From NCBI RefSeq assembly GCF_900100965.1, contig NZ_FMUJ01000004.1, positions 1 through 64,000 on the forward strand: DNA of 64,000 bases. The letters are read 5' to 3'. Of this stretch, positions 52,967 through 63,547 are shown one piece after another. Source of the stretch: Variovorax sp. EL159 (GTDB taxonomy: Bacteria; Pseudomonadota; Gammaproteobacteria; Burkholderiales; Burkholderiaceae_C). The notes beneath the pieces were generated by a model. That model was not told where the DNA came from. It did not search any database and was given only the letters and a program-made list of their open reading frames with translations. The stretch's first letter is position 1. The number at the start of each line of letters is the position of its first letter. The translations under genes and the position numbers were made by a program.

Positions 52967-53833
52967 ATGAACATCGCCACCTCCCCCGACTCGGTGCTGG
53001 GCTTCACGCTCGACGCCATGAAGCGCACGCCCGACCCTCGGCTGCGCACCGTGATGGAAGCGCTCACGCGCCACCTGCATGCCTTCGTCCAGGAGGTGAA
53101 GCTGACCGAGGAAGAGTTCGAGCAGGCGCTCGAATTCATCGTCGCCATTGGTCACGCCACCGGCGAGACCAAGAACGAGGTGGTACTGGCGGCCGACATC
53201 CTCGGCGTGTCCACCGTGGTGGCGCTGCAGAACAACCAGGACCCGCAAGGCGAATCGCCGGCCGCGCTGCTGGGCCCCTTCTGGCGCGCGAACTCGCCGG
53301 CCTGCGCGGCGGGCGACAACATCGCGCGCTCGGGCACGCCGGGCATTCCGCTGGAAGTGACGGGCACGGTGCGCGACGGCAAGGGCCAGCCAATGGCCGA
53401 TGCCACGGTCGACGTGTGGCAGGCCTCGCCCGTGGGCCTGTACGAAAACCAGGACCCGTCGCAGGACGACATGAACCTGCGCGGCCGTTTCACCACCGAT
53501 GCGCAGGGGCGCTTTCACTTCTTCAGCGTGCGGCCGGCCGGCTACCCGGTGCCGACCGATGGCCCCTGCGGCGTGCTGCTGCGCGCGCAACGGCGCCACC
53601 CCAACCGGCCCGCGCACCTGCACTTCATGGTGAGCAAGCCGGGGCACAAGGTGCTGATCACGCAGGTGTTCGCCGATGACGACGAGAACCTGGAAAGCGA
53701 CCCCACCTTCGGCGTGACGCAGCGGCTGATCGGCCGCTTCGCCCTCGCGCCCGATGGCAAGACCGCCACGCTGCAGCACGACTTCCAGCTCGAACCGGGC
53801 GAGATGAAGTTCCCCCGCCCCCCGATTCCCTGA
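52967..53833 (+). CDS. Intradiol ring-cleavage dioxygenase (hydroxyquinol/catechol 1,2-type)
   Basis: 288 aa. An N-terminal dimerisation domain (residues 1-100) precedes the beta-barrel domain with the non-heme Fe(III) ligands Y159 (VGLYENQ), Y193 (AGYPVPTDG), H217 and H219 (RPAHLHFM). It opens catechol-like rings between the hydroxyls; size and N-terminus fit hydroxyquinol or chlorocatechol 1,2-dioxygenases, but specificity cannot be read here. It is the first gene of the LacI-linked operon. No maleylacetate reductase gene is present nearby. Confidence 0.88.
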   Translation: MNIATSPDSVLGFTLDAMKRTPDPRLRTVMEALTRHLHAFVQEVKLTEEEFEQALEFIVAIGHATGETKNEVVLAADILGVSTVVALQNNQDPQGESPAALLGPFWRANSPACAAGDNIARSGTPGIPLEVTGTVRDGKGQPMADATVDVWQASPVGLYENQDPSQDDMNLRGRFTTDAQGRFHFFSVRPAGYPVPTDGPCGVLLRAQRRHPNRPAHLHFMVSKPGHKVLITQVFADDDENLESDPTFGVTQRLIGRFALAPDGKTATLQHDFQLEPGEMKFPRPPIP

Positions 53834-53855
53834 TTCCACAACTCCACGTCATCCC

Positions 53856-54620
53856 ATGAGCTTCAATCCTGTCTCCCGACTCGACGGCAAGGTTGCCGTC
53901 ATCACCGGCGGCCTTGGCGCCATCGGCTACGCCACGGCCACGCGCCTGGCCGCGCTCGGCGCCACCTGCGTGCTGCTGCATCGCAAGGGTGACGATGCGG
54001 CTGCGCGCGCCGCCGCCCTGCCCCGCGCCCACGGACAGCGCCACGGCGCGATCCGCGCCGACATCGTCGACACGCCCAGCCTGAACGCGGCCGCCGCCGA
54101 GGTGAAGGCCACGCACGGGCGCTGCGACATCCTGGTCAACAGCGCGGGGCACACGCAGCCCGTGGCGGCGGGCGATCTCGATGCGCTGACCGACGAACTC
54201 ATCGACGACATCGTGCGCGCCAACTTCCGCGGGGTGTTCGCAACCATCCGCGCCTTCGCGCCGATGCTCAAGGCCAGCGGCGACGGGCTGGTGGTCAACA
54301 TCTCGTCGATCGCGGGCTTCACGGGCGTGGGCAGCAACCTGGCTTATGTCGCGGCCAAGGCCGGGCTCGACGTGGTCGGCGATGCGCTGGCCAAGGCGCT
54401 CGCGCCGGCGGTGCGCGTGGTGTCGGTGTCGCCGGGCGCGGTCGAGTCGGGCTTCGTGCCGGGCCGCGGCACGGAGTTCGCAAGCAAGATGGCGAGCACC
54501 ACGCCGCTGGGCCGCATCGGCAAGCCCGACGACGTGGCCGCCACGGTCGAGGCGCTCGCGACGACGATGCGCTTCGTCACCGGCACGCGCATCGTGGTCG
54601 ATGGAGGGCGCCACCTGTGA
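53856..54620 (+). CDS. Short-chain dehydrogenase/reductase
   Basis: 254 aa classical SDR. NAD(P)-binding motif TGGLGAIG near residue 18, NSAG region, catalytic Ser in VVNISSIAG and Tyr-x3-Lys in AYVAAKAG, and a C-terminal VTGTRIVVDGGRHL. It probably oxidises or reduces an intermediate made around the dioxygenase step. It follows the dioxygenase by 22 bases and overlaps the BKACE gene start by 4 bp. Confidence 0.9.
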   Translation: MSFNPVSRLDGKVAVITGGLGAIGYATATRLAALGATCVLLHRKGDDAAARAAALPRAHGQRHGAIRADIVDTPSLNAAAAEVKATHGRCDILVNSAGHTQPVAAGDLDALTDELIDDIVRANFRGVFATIRAFAPMLKASGDGLVVNISSIAGFTGVGSNLAYVAAKAGLDVVGDALAKALAPAVRVVSVSPGAVESGFVPGRGTEFASKMASTTPLGRIGKPDDVAATVEALATTMRFVTGTRIVVDGGRHL

Positions 54621-55525
54621 GCACCGGCAAGACCCTCATTACCTGCGCCGTCACGGGCAACCTCGTGAAGCCCGAGCAGACGCCGCACCTGCCGATCACG
54701 CCGGTGCAGATCGCCGACGAATGCCTGGTCGCCGCCGAAGCCGGCGCGGCGCAGGTGCACATCCACGTGCGCCACCCCGAGACCGGCAAGCCCTCGATGG
54801 AAATCGACCTGTACCGCGAGGTGGTCGAGCGCATCCGCCGCGAGAACCGCGAGCTGATCATCAACCTCACGACCGGCCCCGGCGGGCGCTTCATTCCGAG
54901 CGAGGACGACCCCAAGATCGCCGCGCCCGGCACGACGCTGCTGCCGCCCGAGAAGCGCGTGGAGCACATCGCGCTCATCCGGCCCGACGTGTGTTCGCTC
55001 GACCTGAACACCATGAACTCCGGCCCCGACGTGGTGATGAACACGCCGAAAAACGTGCGCCGCATGGCGAAGGTGATCCGTGAAGCGGGCGTGAAGCCCG
55101 AGCTGGAGATCTTCGATTCGGGCGACATCAACCTCGCGCTCGACCTCATCGCCGACGGCACGCTCGACGGCCCCGCGATGTGGACCTTCGTGCTCGGCGT
55201 GAAGTACGGCTTTGCGCCCACGCCCGAGACGCTGCTTTACGCCCGCAACATGCTGCCGCGCGGCGCCTTCTGGAGCGCCTTCGGCATCGGCCGCATGGAG
55301 TTCCCCATCGTCGCGCAGGCCTGGCTGCTGGGTGGCCACGTGCGGGTGGGCATGGAAGACAACATCTACCTCGAGAAGGGCGTGCTGGCCCAAAGCAACG
55401 CGCAACTCGTGGCGAAGGCGCGCGACATCCTGCAAAGCCTGGGCGGCGAGATCGCCAACCCGCGCGAGGCCCGCGCGATGCTGGGCTTGCCCGACGCACA
55501 CACCGTGCAAGGAGCGAAACGATGA
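54617..55525 (+). CDS. Beta-keto acid cleavage enzyme (BKACE, DUF849)
   Basis: 302 aa from a GTG start overlapping the SDR stop. The BKACE family pattern is visible: TCAVTGN at the start, EAGAAQVHIHVRHPETGKPS (zinc-binding His pair), INLTTGPGGRF, FDSGD and GMEDNIYLEKG at the end. These zinc enzymes condense a beta-keto acid with acetyl-CoA to give acetoacetate and a CoA ester (known for Kce). The substrate is unknown, but it places a beta-keto acid in this pathway. Confidence 0.9.
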   Translation: MSTGKTLITCAVTGNLVKPEQTPHLPITPVQIADECLVAAEAGAAQVHIHVRHPETGKPSMEIDLYREVVERIRRENRELIINLTTGPGGRFIPSEDDPKIAAPGTTLLPPEKRVEHIALIRPDVCSLDLNTMNSGPDVVMNTPKNVRRMAKVIREAGVKPELEIFDSGDINLALDLIADGTLDGPAMWTFVLGVKYGFAPTPETLLYARNMLPRGAFWSAFGIGRMEFPIVAQAWLLGGHVRVGMEDNIYLEKGVLAQSNAQLVAKARDILQSLGGEIANPREARAMLGLPDAHTVQGAKR

Positions 55526-56529
55526 GCGTCGCAGCCATGCACCCCGTTCACACCTCGCGCGCGCTGCGCGTGCACGAGAAGGCCGCCAACCTCGATGCGC
55601 TGAAGCTCGAAGCCGCGCCGCAGGCCGAACCCACACCGCCGCCCGGCCACGCCGTGGTGCGCATCGCAGCAGCAGCAGTCAACCCGAGCGACGTCAAGGC
55701 AACGCTGGGCCTCATGCCGCAGGCGGTCTGGCCCCGGACGCCGGGCCGCGACTTCGCGGGCACCGTCGTGAGCGGGCCCACCGAATGGATCGGCCGCGAG
55801 GTCTACGGCTCGGGCGGCGACAACGGCATCACGCGCGACGGCTCGCATGCGCGCTACCTCGTGTTGCCCGAAGCCGCATTGCGCGCCAAGCCCCGTGGCA
55901 TTTCGATGGACGAGGCCGGTGCGGTGGGCGTGCCCTTCGTCACCGCTTATGAAGGCTTTCGCCGCAGCGGCATGCCGCAGGCCGGGCAGACGGTGCTGGT
56001 GCTCGGCGCCAACGGCAAGGTCGGGCAGGCGGCCGTGCAGCTTGCGTCGCAGGCCGGCGCGCGCGTGATCGCGGTGCAGCGCCATGCCGGGCCCTACGCG
56101 GGCTTTGCGAGCGGGCCGGTGGACACGATCGATGCACGCCACCACACCGACGTGGCCGCGCGGGTGCGCGAGCTGACGGACGGGCGCGGCGCGCACATCG
56201 TCTACAACACCGTGGGCAGCGCCTACTTCGAGGCCGCCAACAAGGCGATGGCCAAGGGCGCGACGCAGATCTTCATTGCCACGCACGACCGCGCGGTGCC
56301 CTTCGACATCTTCGCGTTCTACCGCGGCATGCACACCTTCGTGGGCATCGACTCGCTCGCGATGGACTGCGTGGCCTCGACCGCGCAGCTCGACGCGATG
56401 CGCGAGGGCTTCGAGCGCGGCACGCTCAAGCCCTTTCCGGTCGCGCGCCACTTCACGCTCGACGAAGCCATGGACGCCTACCGGCTGGTGCTGTCGGGCA
56501 GCACCGACCGCGTCGTGCTGCGGCCCTGA
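55522..56529 (+). CDS. Quinone-oxidoreductase-like MDR dehydrogenase
   Basis: 335 aa medium-chain dehydrogenase without the structural zinc cysteines. NAD(P)-binding VLVLGANGKVGQAAVQLASQ at about 154-173 and a GroES-like N-terminal domain (VNPSDVKATLG, GRDFAGTVV). Probably an NADPH-dependent enone or quinone reductase. It overlaps the BKACE stop by 4 bp and the cupin gene follows after 20 bases. Confidence 0.87.
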   Translation: MSVAAMHPVHTSRALRVHEKAANLDALKLEAAPQAEPTPPPGHAVVRIAAAAVNPSDVKATLGLMPQAVWPRTPGRDFAGTVVSGPTEWIGREVYGSGGDNGITRDGSHARYLVLPEAALRAKPRGISMDEAGAVGVPFVTAYEGFRRSGMPQAGQTVLVLGANGKVGQAAVQLASQAGARVIAVQRHAGPYAGFASGPVDTIDARHHTDVAARVRELTDGRGAHIVYNTVGSAYFEAANKAMAKGATQIFIATHDRAVPFDIFAFYRGMHTFVGIDSLAMDCVASTAQLDAMREGFERGTLKPFPVARHFTLDEAMDAYRLVLSGSTDRVVLRP

Positions 56530-56549
56530 ACCCACGAAGGACAACCGCC

Positions 56550-56906
56550 ATGCATGTGACCCGTTTCAACGAAGCGCCGCACTACGAGGCGCCCAACCAT
56601 TTCGACATGCGCTGCCTGCGCCTGCAGGGCAAGGAAGCCGGCCCCTCCACGCAGATGTGGATGGGCATGAGCCAGATCCTGCCGGGCGGCCACACCGGGC
56701 TGGACGGCTCGCCGATGGAAAAGCTGTACCTCGTGCTCGAAGGCCAGCTGCACGTGGTCGGCGAACTCGACGGCGCACATGAAGAAGAAGTGCTCGGCCC
56801 CTACGACAGCTGCCGCTTCGCGCCCGGCGAAAAGCGCCAGCTCGAAAACCGCAGCAACCGGCCGGTGCTGGTGGCGCTGGTGATGCCGAACGCGCCACCG
56901 CCGTAG
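56550..56906 (+). CDS. Cupin-domain protein
   Basis: 118 aa, one cupin barrel: GGHTGLDGSPMEKLYLVLEG and GPYDSCRFAPGEKRQLENRS. The usual metal ligands are partly replaced (only one His in the first motif), so it may be a ligand-binding or isomerase-type cupin. Part of the LacI-linked operon. Confidence 0.82.
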   Translation: MHVTRFNEAPHYEAPNHFDMRCLRLQGKEAGPSTQMWMGMSQILPGGHTGLDGSPMEKLYLVLEGQLHVVGELDGAHEEEVLGPYDSCRFAPGEKRQLENRSNRPVLVALVMPNAPPP

Positions 56907-56972
56907 CGGCCTCCCCTCTTTCTCTTTCGGTCATTCATCGCCCAACGAAACAAATCAACGGAGACAAGACGC

Positions 56973-57965
56973 ATGAAGAAGACTTTCACCTGGAGCCGCC
57001 GGCAGACGCTGGCCGTGGCCGCGGCATTCGTCGCCGCATCCACGCTTGGTGGCGCGCACGCGCAGGGCAACTGGCCGGGCACACAGCCGATCAAGCTGGT
57101 CGTGCCCTTCACGGCGGGCAGCGGCACCGACATCGTTGCGCGGCTGGTGGCCGAGAAGCTCGGCCCGGTGCTGGGCACCAGCGTGATCGTGGACAACCGG
57201 CCCGGTGCGGGCGGCACGCTCGGTGCGGCGATCACGGCCAAGGCGCCGGCCGATGGCTACACGCTGCTGGTGCACTCGGCCGGCCACCTCGTGAACCCGT
57301 GGATCTACAAGGGCCTGTCGTACGACACGCTGAAAGACTTCACCGGGATCACGCCCATGGCCAGCCTGCCCAACGTGCTGGTCACCGCGCCCGCGCACTT
57401 CGCGAACGTGAAAGACCTCGTGGCGCAGGTCAAGGCCAAGCCGGGCCACTTCAACTACGGCTCCGCCGGCAACGGCTCGGCCACGCACATGAACGCCGAG
57501 GTGTTCCGCCTTGCGGCCGGCATCGATGCGCAGCACGTGCCCTTTCGCGGCACGCCCGAGGCCATGACCGAGGTGATGGCCGGGCGTGTCGACTGGTTCT
57601 TCGCGCCGATGGTGTCGGCCCTGCCGCTGATCCAGACCGGCAAGCTGCAGGCGCTGGCGGTCGGCACGGGCAAGCGCTCGGCGGCGCTGCCCAACGCACC
57701 CACGACGGTGGAGGCCGGCGTGCCGGGCTCGGAATACCTGTTCTGGGTCGGGCTCTTCGCACCCGCGAAGACGCCGCAGCCGGTGGTCGACCGCCTGCAG
57801 GCCGAGGTCGCGAAGATCATGCTGTCGCCCGAGCTGAAGGAGCGGCTGGAAAAGCTCGGTGCCGAGCCCTTCACCATGCCTTCGGCGCAGTTCAACAAGT
57901 TCATCGTCGAAGAGACCGGCAAGGCGCGGCAGGTGGTCAAGGCCGCGAACATCAGGGTCGACTGA
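56973..57965 (+). CDS. Tripartite tricarboxylate transporter (Bug) receptor
   Basis: 330 aa with a signal peptide (SRRQTLAVAAAFVAASTLGG..AHA). The Bug family pattern is clear: IKLVVPFTAGSGTDIVARLV, VIVDNRPGAGGTLGA, GSAGNGSATHMNAEVFRL. It binds a carboxylate in the periplasm. No TctA/TctB membrane genes are nearby, as is common for orphan Bug receptors. It is likely the last gene of the operon; its 3' end overlaps that of the convergent gene by 14 bp. Confidence 0.92.
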   Translation: MKKTFTWSRRQTLAVAAAFVAASTLGGAHAQGNWPGTQPIKLVVPFTAGSGTDIVARLVAEKLGPVLGTSVIVDNRPGAGGTLGAAITAKAPADGYTLLVHSAGHLVNPWIYKGLSYDTLKDFTGITPMASLPNVLVTAPAHFANVKDLVAQVKAKPGHFNYGSAGNGSATHMNAEVFRLAAGIDAQHVPFRGTPEAMTEVMAGRVDWFFAPMVSALPLIQTGKLQALAVGTGKRSAALPNAPTTVEAGVPGSEYLFWVGLFAPAKTPQPVVDRLQAEVAKIMLSPELKERLEKLGAEPFTMPSAQFNKFIVEETGKARQVVKAANIRVD

Positions 57966-58551
57966 CGCCCTCCGGGGCCGGGGCCAATACCTGGCGAACC
58001 CGCTCGCGCAACACCGGCAGCACGTCGCGCTCGAACCACGGGTGGTGCTTGAACCAGCCCGTGTTGCGCGGCGAAGGATGCGGCAGCGGCACGACGCGCG
58101 GCCCGTAGTCGGCGAAGGCCTCGACCGTTTCGGTGACGCTGCCGCGCGCGGTCTTGCCCAGCAGGTGGTGCTGCGCGTACTGGCCGATGGGCAGGGTCAA
58201 CTCGACATTCTTGAGCTCGGCGAACAGCCGTGCGTGCCAGAGCTGTGCGCATTCCTTGCGCGGCGGCAGGTCGCCGCTCTTGCCGCGGCCCGGGTAGCAG
58301 TAGCCCATCGGCACGATGGCGATCTGCGTCGCGTCGTAGAACAGGTCGCGGTCGATGCCGAGCCAGCGGCGCAGCAGGTCGCCGCTCCGGTCGTTCCAAG
58401 GCACGCCGGTCTGGTGCACGGTCAGGCTCGGGGCCTGCCCGACGATCAGCAGCCGTGCCGTGCGGCTGGCCTGCACGATGGGCCGCGGGCCCAGCGGCAG
58501 ATGCGCTGCGCAGGCGCGGCAGTTGCGGATCTCGGTGAGAAGAAGATCCAC
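57952..58551 (-). CDS. Uracil-DNA-glycosylase-family protein
   Basis: 199 aa from a GTG start at 58551. It has the UDG-superfamily pattern: two N-terminal Cys (NCRACAAHLPLGPRPIV), LLIVGQAPS (water-activating loop position), HQTGVPWNDRSGDLLRRWLG, MGYCYPGRGKSGDLPPR and a C-terminal PLPHPSPRNTGWFKHHPWF (H-P-S type leucine/His loop). It probably repairs uracil or a related base lesion. It converges on and overlaps the Bug gene. Confidence 0.83.
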   Translation of the reverse strand: MDLLLTEIRNCRACAAHLPLGPRPIVQASRTARLLIVGQAPSLTVHQTGVPWNDRSGDLLRRWLGIDRDLFYDATQIAIVPMGYCYPGRGKSGDLPPRKECAQLWHARLFAELKNVELTLPIGQYAQHHLLGKTARGSVTETVEAFADYGPRVVPLPHPSPRNTGWFKHHPWFERDVLPVLRERVRQVLAPAPEGVSRP

Positions 58552-58574
58552 CGGGGTTTCTTCGGCGCGGCCGG

Positions 58575-59405
58575 CTACTGCGCGAACGGACGGAAGAAGG
58601 CGTTGAGCTCGGTGCCCGGCGCGGCATCCGCAAAGCCGTCGAAGCGGCCTTCTTCCGACAGCGTGCGTGCGGCGCGCATGAAGCCGCCCCATGCCGCACG
58701 CGCGAGCCCGCCGCCGACGCTGACGCGGCGCACGCCCAGCTCGGCGATGTCCTTCATCGTCAACTCGCTGGCCGCGCCGACCAGCAGGTTGACCGGCTTG
58801 CCCCCGGCGGCCGCGACCACGGCGGCGATCTGCTCGCGGGTCTTGATGCCGGGCGCGTAGAGACAATCGGCGCCGGCATTCGCATAGGCCTTGAGCCGGG
58901 CGATGGCGTCGTCGAGATCGGGGCGACCGGCGAAGAAGTTCTCGGCGCGGCCGACCAGCAGCACGTCGGCGCCGCTGGCGTCGATGGCCTTGCGCGCGGC
59001 GCGCATGCGCTCGACCGCGACGTCGATGGAAAAGAGCGGATCGGCGGCGTTGCCCGTCGAGTCCTCGATCGACAGGCCCGCCACGCCGGTCTCGACCGCG
59101 AGCCGCACGCTTTCGGCCACGCCCTGCGCATCGGCGGCAAAGCCGTTCTCGAAGTCGGCGTTCACCGGCAGGTCGGTGGCGGCCACGAGTTCGCGCAGGT
59201 GGTCGAGGATCTGGTCGCGCGACAGCGCACCGTCGGCATGGCCGCGCGACCATGCAAAGCCCGAGCTGGTGGTGGCCAGCGCCTTGAAGCCCAGGCCTTC
59301 GAGGTAGCGTGCGCTGCCGGTGTCCCAGGGGTTCGGGATGACGAAGCAGCCTTGTGCATGGAGCGCGCGGAAGTCGGCGCGTTTCTGGGCGATGGAGCGG
59401 GTCAT
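58575..59405 (-). CDS. Isocitrate-lyase/PEP-mutase-family enzyme
   Basis: 276 aa from the ATG at 59405 (GATGAGG upstream). The family core is plain: [48 protein letters not shown] and [19 protein letters not shown]. The usual lyase catalytic Cys (KxCGH) is not visible, as in the short 2-methylisocitrate-lyase-like or oxaloacetate-decarboxylase-like group. It acts on a 2-oxo or 2-hydroxy acid; the exact reaction is unknown. It lies 23 bases upstream of the UDG-family start. Confidence 0.85.
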   Translation of the reverse strand: MTRSIAQKRADFRALHAQGCFVIPNPWDTGSARYLEGLGFKALATTSSGFAWSRGHADGALSRDQILDHLRELVAATDLPVNADFENGFAADAQGVAESVRLAVETGVAGLSIEDSTGNAADPLFSIDVAVERMRAARKAIDASGADVLLVGRAENFFAGRPDLDDAIARLKAYANAGADCLYAPGIKTREQIAAVVAAAGGKPVNLLVGAASELTMKDIAELGVRRVSVGGGLARAAWGGFMRAARTLSEEGRFDGFADAAPGTELNAFFRPFAQ

Positions 59406-59494
59406 GGGGGCCTCATCTTTCTGAGTCGGGGGCGACGGGGGCCCCGCATTCTGACGCAGCGGCACAAAGCCGCGCAGGGCACAGGCAATGCCCC

Positions 59495-60877
<1,383 letters not shown>

Positions 60878-60884
60878 CAGCGCA

Positions 60885-62054
60885 TCATGCGGCCGGCAGC
60901 TGCTGTTTGACCAGTGCCACCCAATAGGCGGCGCCCAGCGGCAGGATGGCGTCGTTGAAGTCGTAGTACGGGTTGTGCACGTTCGGATCGTTCGGGCCCT
61001 CGCCCGCGCCGATGCCGATGTAGGCACCCGGGCGCTTCTGCAGCATGAAGGCGAAGTCTTCCGAGCCCATGGCCGGTGGAATGTCGGTCTTGACCTGGGC
61101 GCGCTCGACCAAGCTGGCGGCGGCGGCAATGGCGGCATCGGTCTCGGTGGGCGTGTTGACCACGCCGGGATAGCCGCGGCGGTAGTCGAGCGCCACCTTG
61201 GCGCCGTGCGTCTGCGCCACGCCATCGCAGATCTGCTGCATCGCGGCCTGGGTCTTGTCCTGGATTTCGGGGTCGAGCGTGCGCACGGTGCCGCGCAGCA
61301 CCACGGTTTCGGGAATCACGTTCCAGGTGTCGCCGCCGTGGATCTGCGTGACGCTGACCACGGCCGAATCGGTGGCGCCGGTGCGGCGGCTCACGATGGT
61401 CTGCAGGGCATTGACGAGCTGGGCCGACACCACCACCGAGTCGATGCCGGTCTCGGGCATGGCGCCGTGGCTGCCCTTGCCGGTGATGACGATCTCGAAG
61501 GTGTCGAGAAAGGCCGTCATCGTGCCCTTGCGGATCGCGAACTGGCCGCGCGGCAGGCTGGGGAAGTTGTGCATGCCGTACACGGCATCGGCGGGGAACT
61601 GGTCGAACAGGCCTTCGTCCACCATCACGCGACCGCCGCCTTCGTTCTCTTCGGCCGGCTGGAACACGAACTGCACTGTGCCCTTGAAGGGCTTGTGGCG
61701 CGACAGGTGTTCGGCCGCGCCCAGCAGCATGGCGGTGTGGCCGTCATGGCCGCAGGCGTGCATCTTGCCGGCGCACTTCGAGGCGTGCGGCTGTGTGCCC
61801 AGCTCCTGCATGTTGAGCGCGTCGAGGTCGGCACGCAGCGCGATGCTCGGGCCTTCGCCGTTCTTCAGCGTGGCCACCACGCCGGTGCCGGCCAGGCCGC
61901 GATGCACCGGCAGGCCCATCAACATCAGCGCGTTGGCGACGACGTTGGCGGTGCGATGCTCCTCGAAGGCGGTCTCGGGGTTGGCGTGGATGTCGCGGCG
62001 CCAGCCGAGCATGCGCTCGCGGGTGTCTTCGGCAATTTCGGGTTCGCGGTACAT
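60885..62054 (-). CDS. M20 amidohydrolase (hippurate-hydrolase-like)
   Basis: 389 aa. Zinc-site motifs are present: [46 protein letters not shown] and [11 protein letters not shown]. It is cytoplasmic and hydrolyses N-acyl or similar amino-acid derivatives. It starts 25 bases after the DUF3100 transporter-like gene, a pairing that suggests uptake and hydrolysis of one compound (inference). Confidence 0.9.
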   Translation of the reverse strand: MYREPEIAEDTRERMLGWRRDIHANPETAFEEHRTANVVANALMLMGLPVHRGLAGTGVVATLKNGEGPSIALRADLDALNMQELGTQPHASKCAGKMHACGHDGHTAMLLGAAEHLSRHKPFKGTVQFVFQPAEENEGGGRVMVDEGLFDQFPADAVYGMHNFPSLPRGQFAIRKGTMTAFLDTFEIVITGKGSHGAMPETGIDSVVVSAQLVNALQTIVSRRTGATDSAVVSVTQIHGGDTWNVIPETVVLRGTVRTLDPEIQDKTQAAMQQICDGVAQTHGAKVALDYRRGYPGVVNTPTETDAAIAAAASLVERAQVKTDIPPAMGSEDFAFMLQKRPGAYIGIGAGEGPNDPNVHNPYYDFNDAILPLGAAYWVALVKQQLPAA

Positions 62055-62079
62055 GGCGGTCTCTCTCGTGGTCGTGGGG

Positions 62080-63432
62080 TCAATGGAAGAATTCGGCGAT
62101 GACGGTCGCGCCGAGAAAGGTACCGGCCGTGGCGGTGAGCGACACCACCACGATGCGCCAGCCCAGTTGGCGGAACACCGGCAGGTCTTTCGCGACGGAG
62201 AAGCCGGCCAGCGCCAGCACCGGCGTGGTGAAGGCCAGGAAGTTGAGCTTGGCGGTCAGCGCGATCAGCGCGTCGGAGAACGGAAACAGGCCCGGAATGC
62301 CGACCACCGTTGCCACCACCGACAGCACCAGCACCATCGGCAGGCGCGGCACGAGGCGCTTGATGCCCTCGACCACCAGCGCGATCGCCACCACCGCGGC
62401 CATGCCTTCGAGCGACACCAGCATCGGCACCTTGTAGGTCAGCGAGTTGCCGATGAGCACGCCGCCGCCCACCACCGCCCAGGCGATGAACGTGTCGCGC
62501 ATCGGCATGGCACCACCATGCGACGGCAGGCCCGCCTGCGTGCCCTGCGGCATGGCGCCCGTGTCGGAAGCACCCTGCGCGCCGCGCTTCGACAAACGGC
62601 CCAGCACCGGTTCGAGCTTGCCGTAGAGCCACGAGCACAACGGCAGCGACAGGAACAGCGTGAAGTAGAAGCCGACCACGGTGGTCAGCAGGTTCGACGC
62701 GGCCGCGATCGCGGTGAGCTGCGGCAGCATCTCGGCCGGCTGCTGCGCGGCGATGGCGCCCAGCGCCGCGGCCATCAGGCTGCCCGAACCCACGCCCGCG
62801 CCCATGGCCAGCGAACGTGGATCGAAGATGTGCAGGCTGGCGATGAAGCCCGCCAGCACCGCGATGAACAGCGCGCCCAGCACGGTGCCGGTGATGTACT
62901 CGGCCAGCACGCCGCGGCCTTCGGGCGAGGCCATGCCGTACTTCTCGCCAATGATCACGAGGTTGCCCTCGCGGCCCACCGAGAAAGTGGCGCCCACGGC
63001 TTCGCGCTTGATGCCCAGCAGCAGCGCCAGCGGCAGGCCGAGGGCCAGCGTGCCGAGGGCATGGCCGAACTCCTGGAACAGCAGCGCCCAACCCGCCTGC
63101 TTGACCTGCGGCAGCGCCGCGCCCACCGTCAGGCCCAGTTTCACGACGAACAGCAGCAGGCCCGCATTGAGCAGGCCACCCGCAAACGACTGCTGCGCAG
63201 GCGCCACGCGCACCACGCCCGGCACGCGGCGCTGCGCGATGCCCCAGACCGCCGCGATCAGCAATGCCCACAGCATCGGCAGCAGCGCCACCTTGCCGGG
63301 CCCGACGCTGAATTGCACCGGGCCGATGAGTTCGGCCACCGCCACGATGGCGAGGGTCACGAGCGCGAGCCTGAGTTTTCCCGAGGCGGTCGCCGGGGCC
63401 ATGGTGTCGAGCGTGGAGGCGGCAGAGGTCAT
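62080..63432 (-). CDS. DUF3100-family membrane protein
   Basis: 450 aa polytopic membrane protein with about 11-12 hydrophobic segments, including LRLALVTLAIVAVAELIGPV, LGTLALGLPLALLLGIKREA and MAAVVAIALVVEGIKRLVPR. I assign it to DUF3100 from its pairing with M20 peptidases and its GREGNLVIIGEKYGMASPEG loop. It is a probable transporter of the substrate of the M20 enzyme. The LysR gene at 63548 diverges from it and probably regulates it. Confidence 0.8.
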   Translation of the reverse strand: MTSAASTLDTMAPATASGKLRLALVTLAIVAVAELIGPVQFSVGPGKVALLPMLWALLIAAVWGIAQRRVPGVVRVAPAQQSFAGGLLNAGLLLFVVKLGLTVGAALPQVKQAGWALLFQEFGHALGTLALGLPLALLLGIKREAVGATFSVGREGNLVIIGEKYGMASPEGRGVLAEYITGTVLGALFIAVLAGFIASLHIFDPRSLAMGAGVGSGSLMAAALGAIAAQQPAEMLPQLTAIAAASNLLTTVVGFYFTLFLSLPLCSWLYGKLEPVLGRLSKRGAQGASDTGAMPQGTQAGLPSHGGAMPMRDTFIAWAVVGGGVLIGNSLTYKVPMLVSLEGMAAVVAIALVVEGIKRLVPRLPMVLVLSVVATVVGIPGLFPFSDALIALTAKLNFLAFTTPVLALAGFSVAKDLPVFRQLGWRIVVVSLTATAGTFLGATVIAEFFH

Positions 63433-63516
63433 GTGTGGGGGCTTCTTCTGGCGAGGTGCCGGCGAGTTTCGGGCTGCAGAGCACTTGCATCAATGACAGC
63501 AAATGAGGATATTTGG

Positions 63517-63529
63517 TGCATTGAATGCA
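63517..63529. promoter_or_regulatory. Candidate LysR site in the DUF3100/LysR divergent region
   Basis: TGCATTGAATGCA is a perfect 6-1-6 palindrome (T-N11-A), 18 bp upstream of the LysR start codon and 84 bp upstream of the DUF3100 start. Confidence 0.55.
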
Positions 63530-63547
63530 ACACTCGAAGCACCCGCC

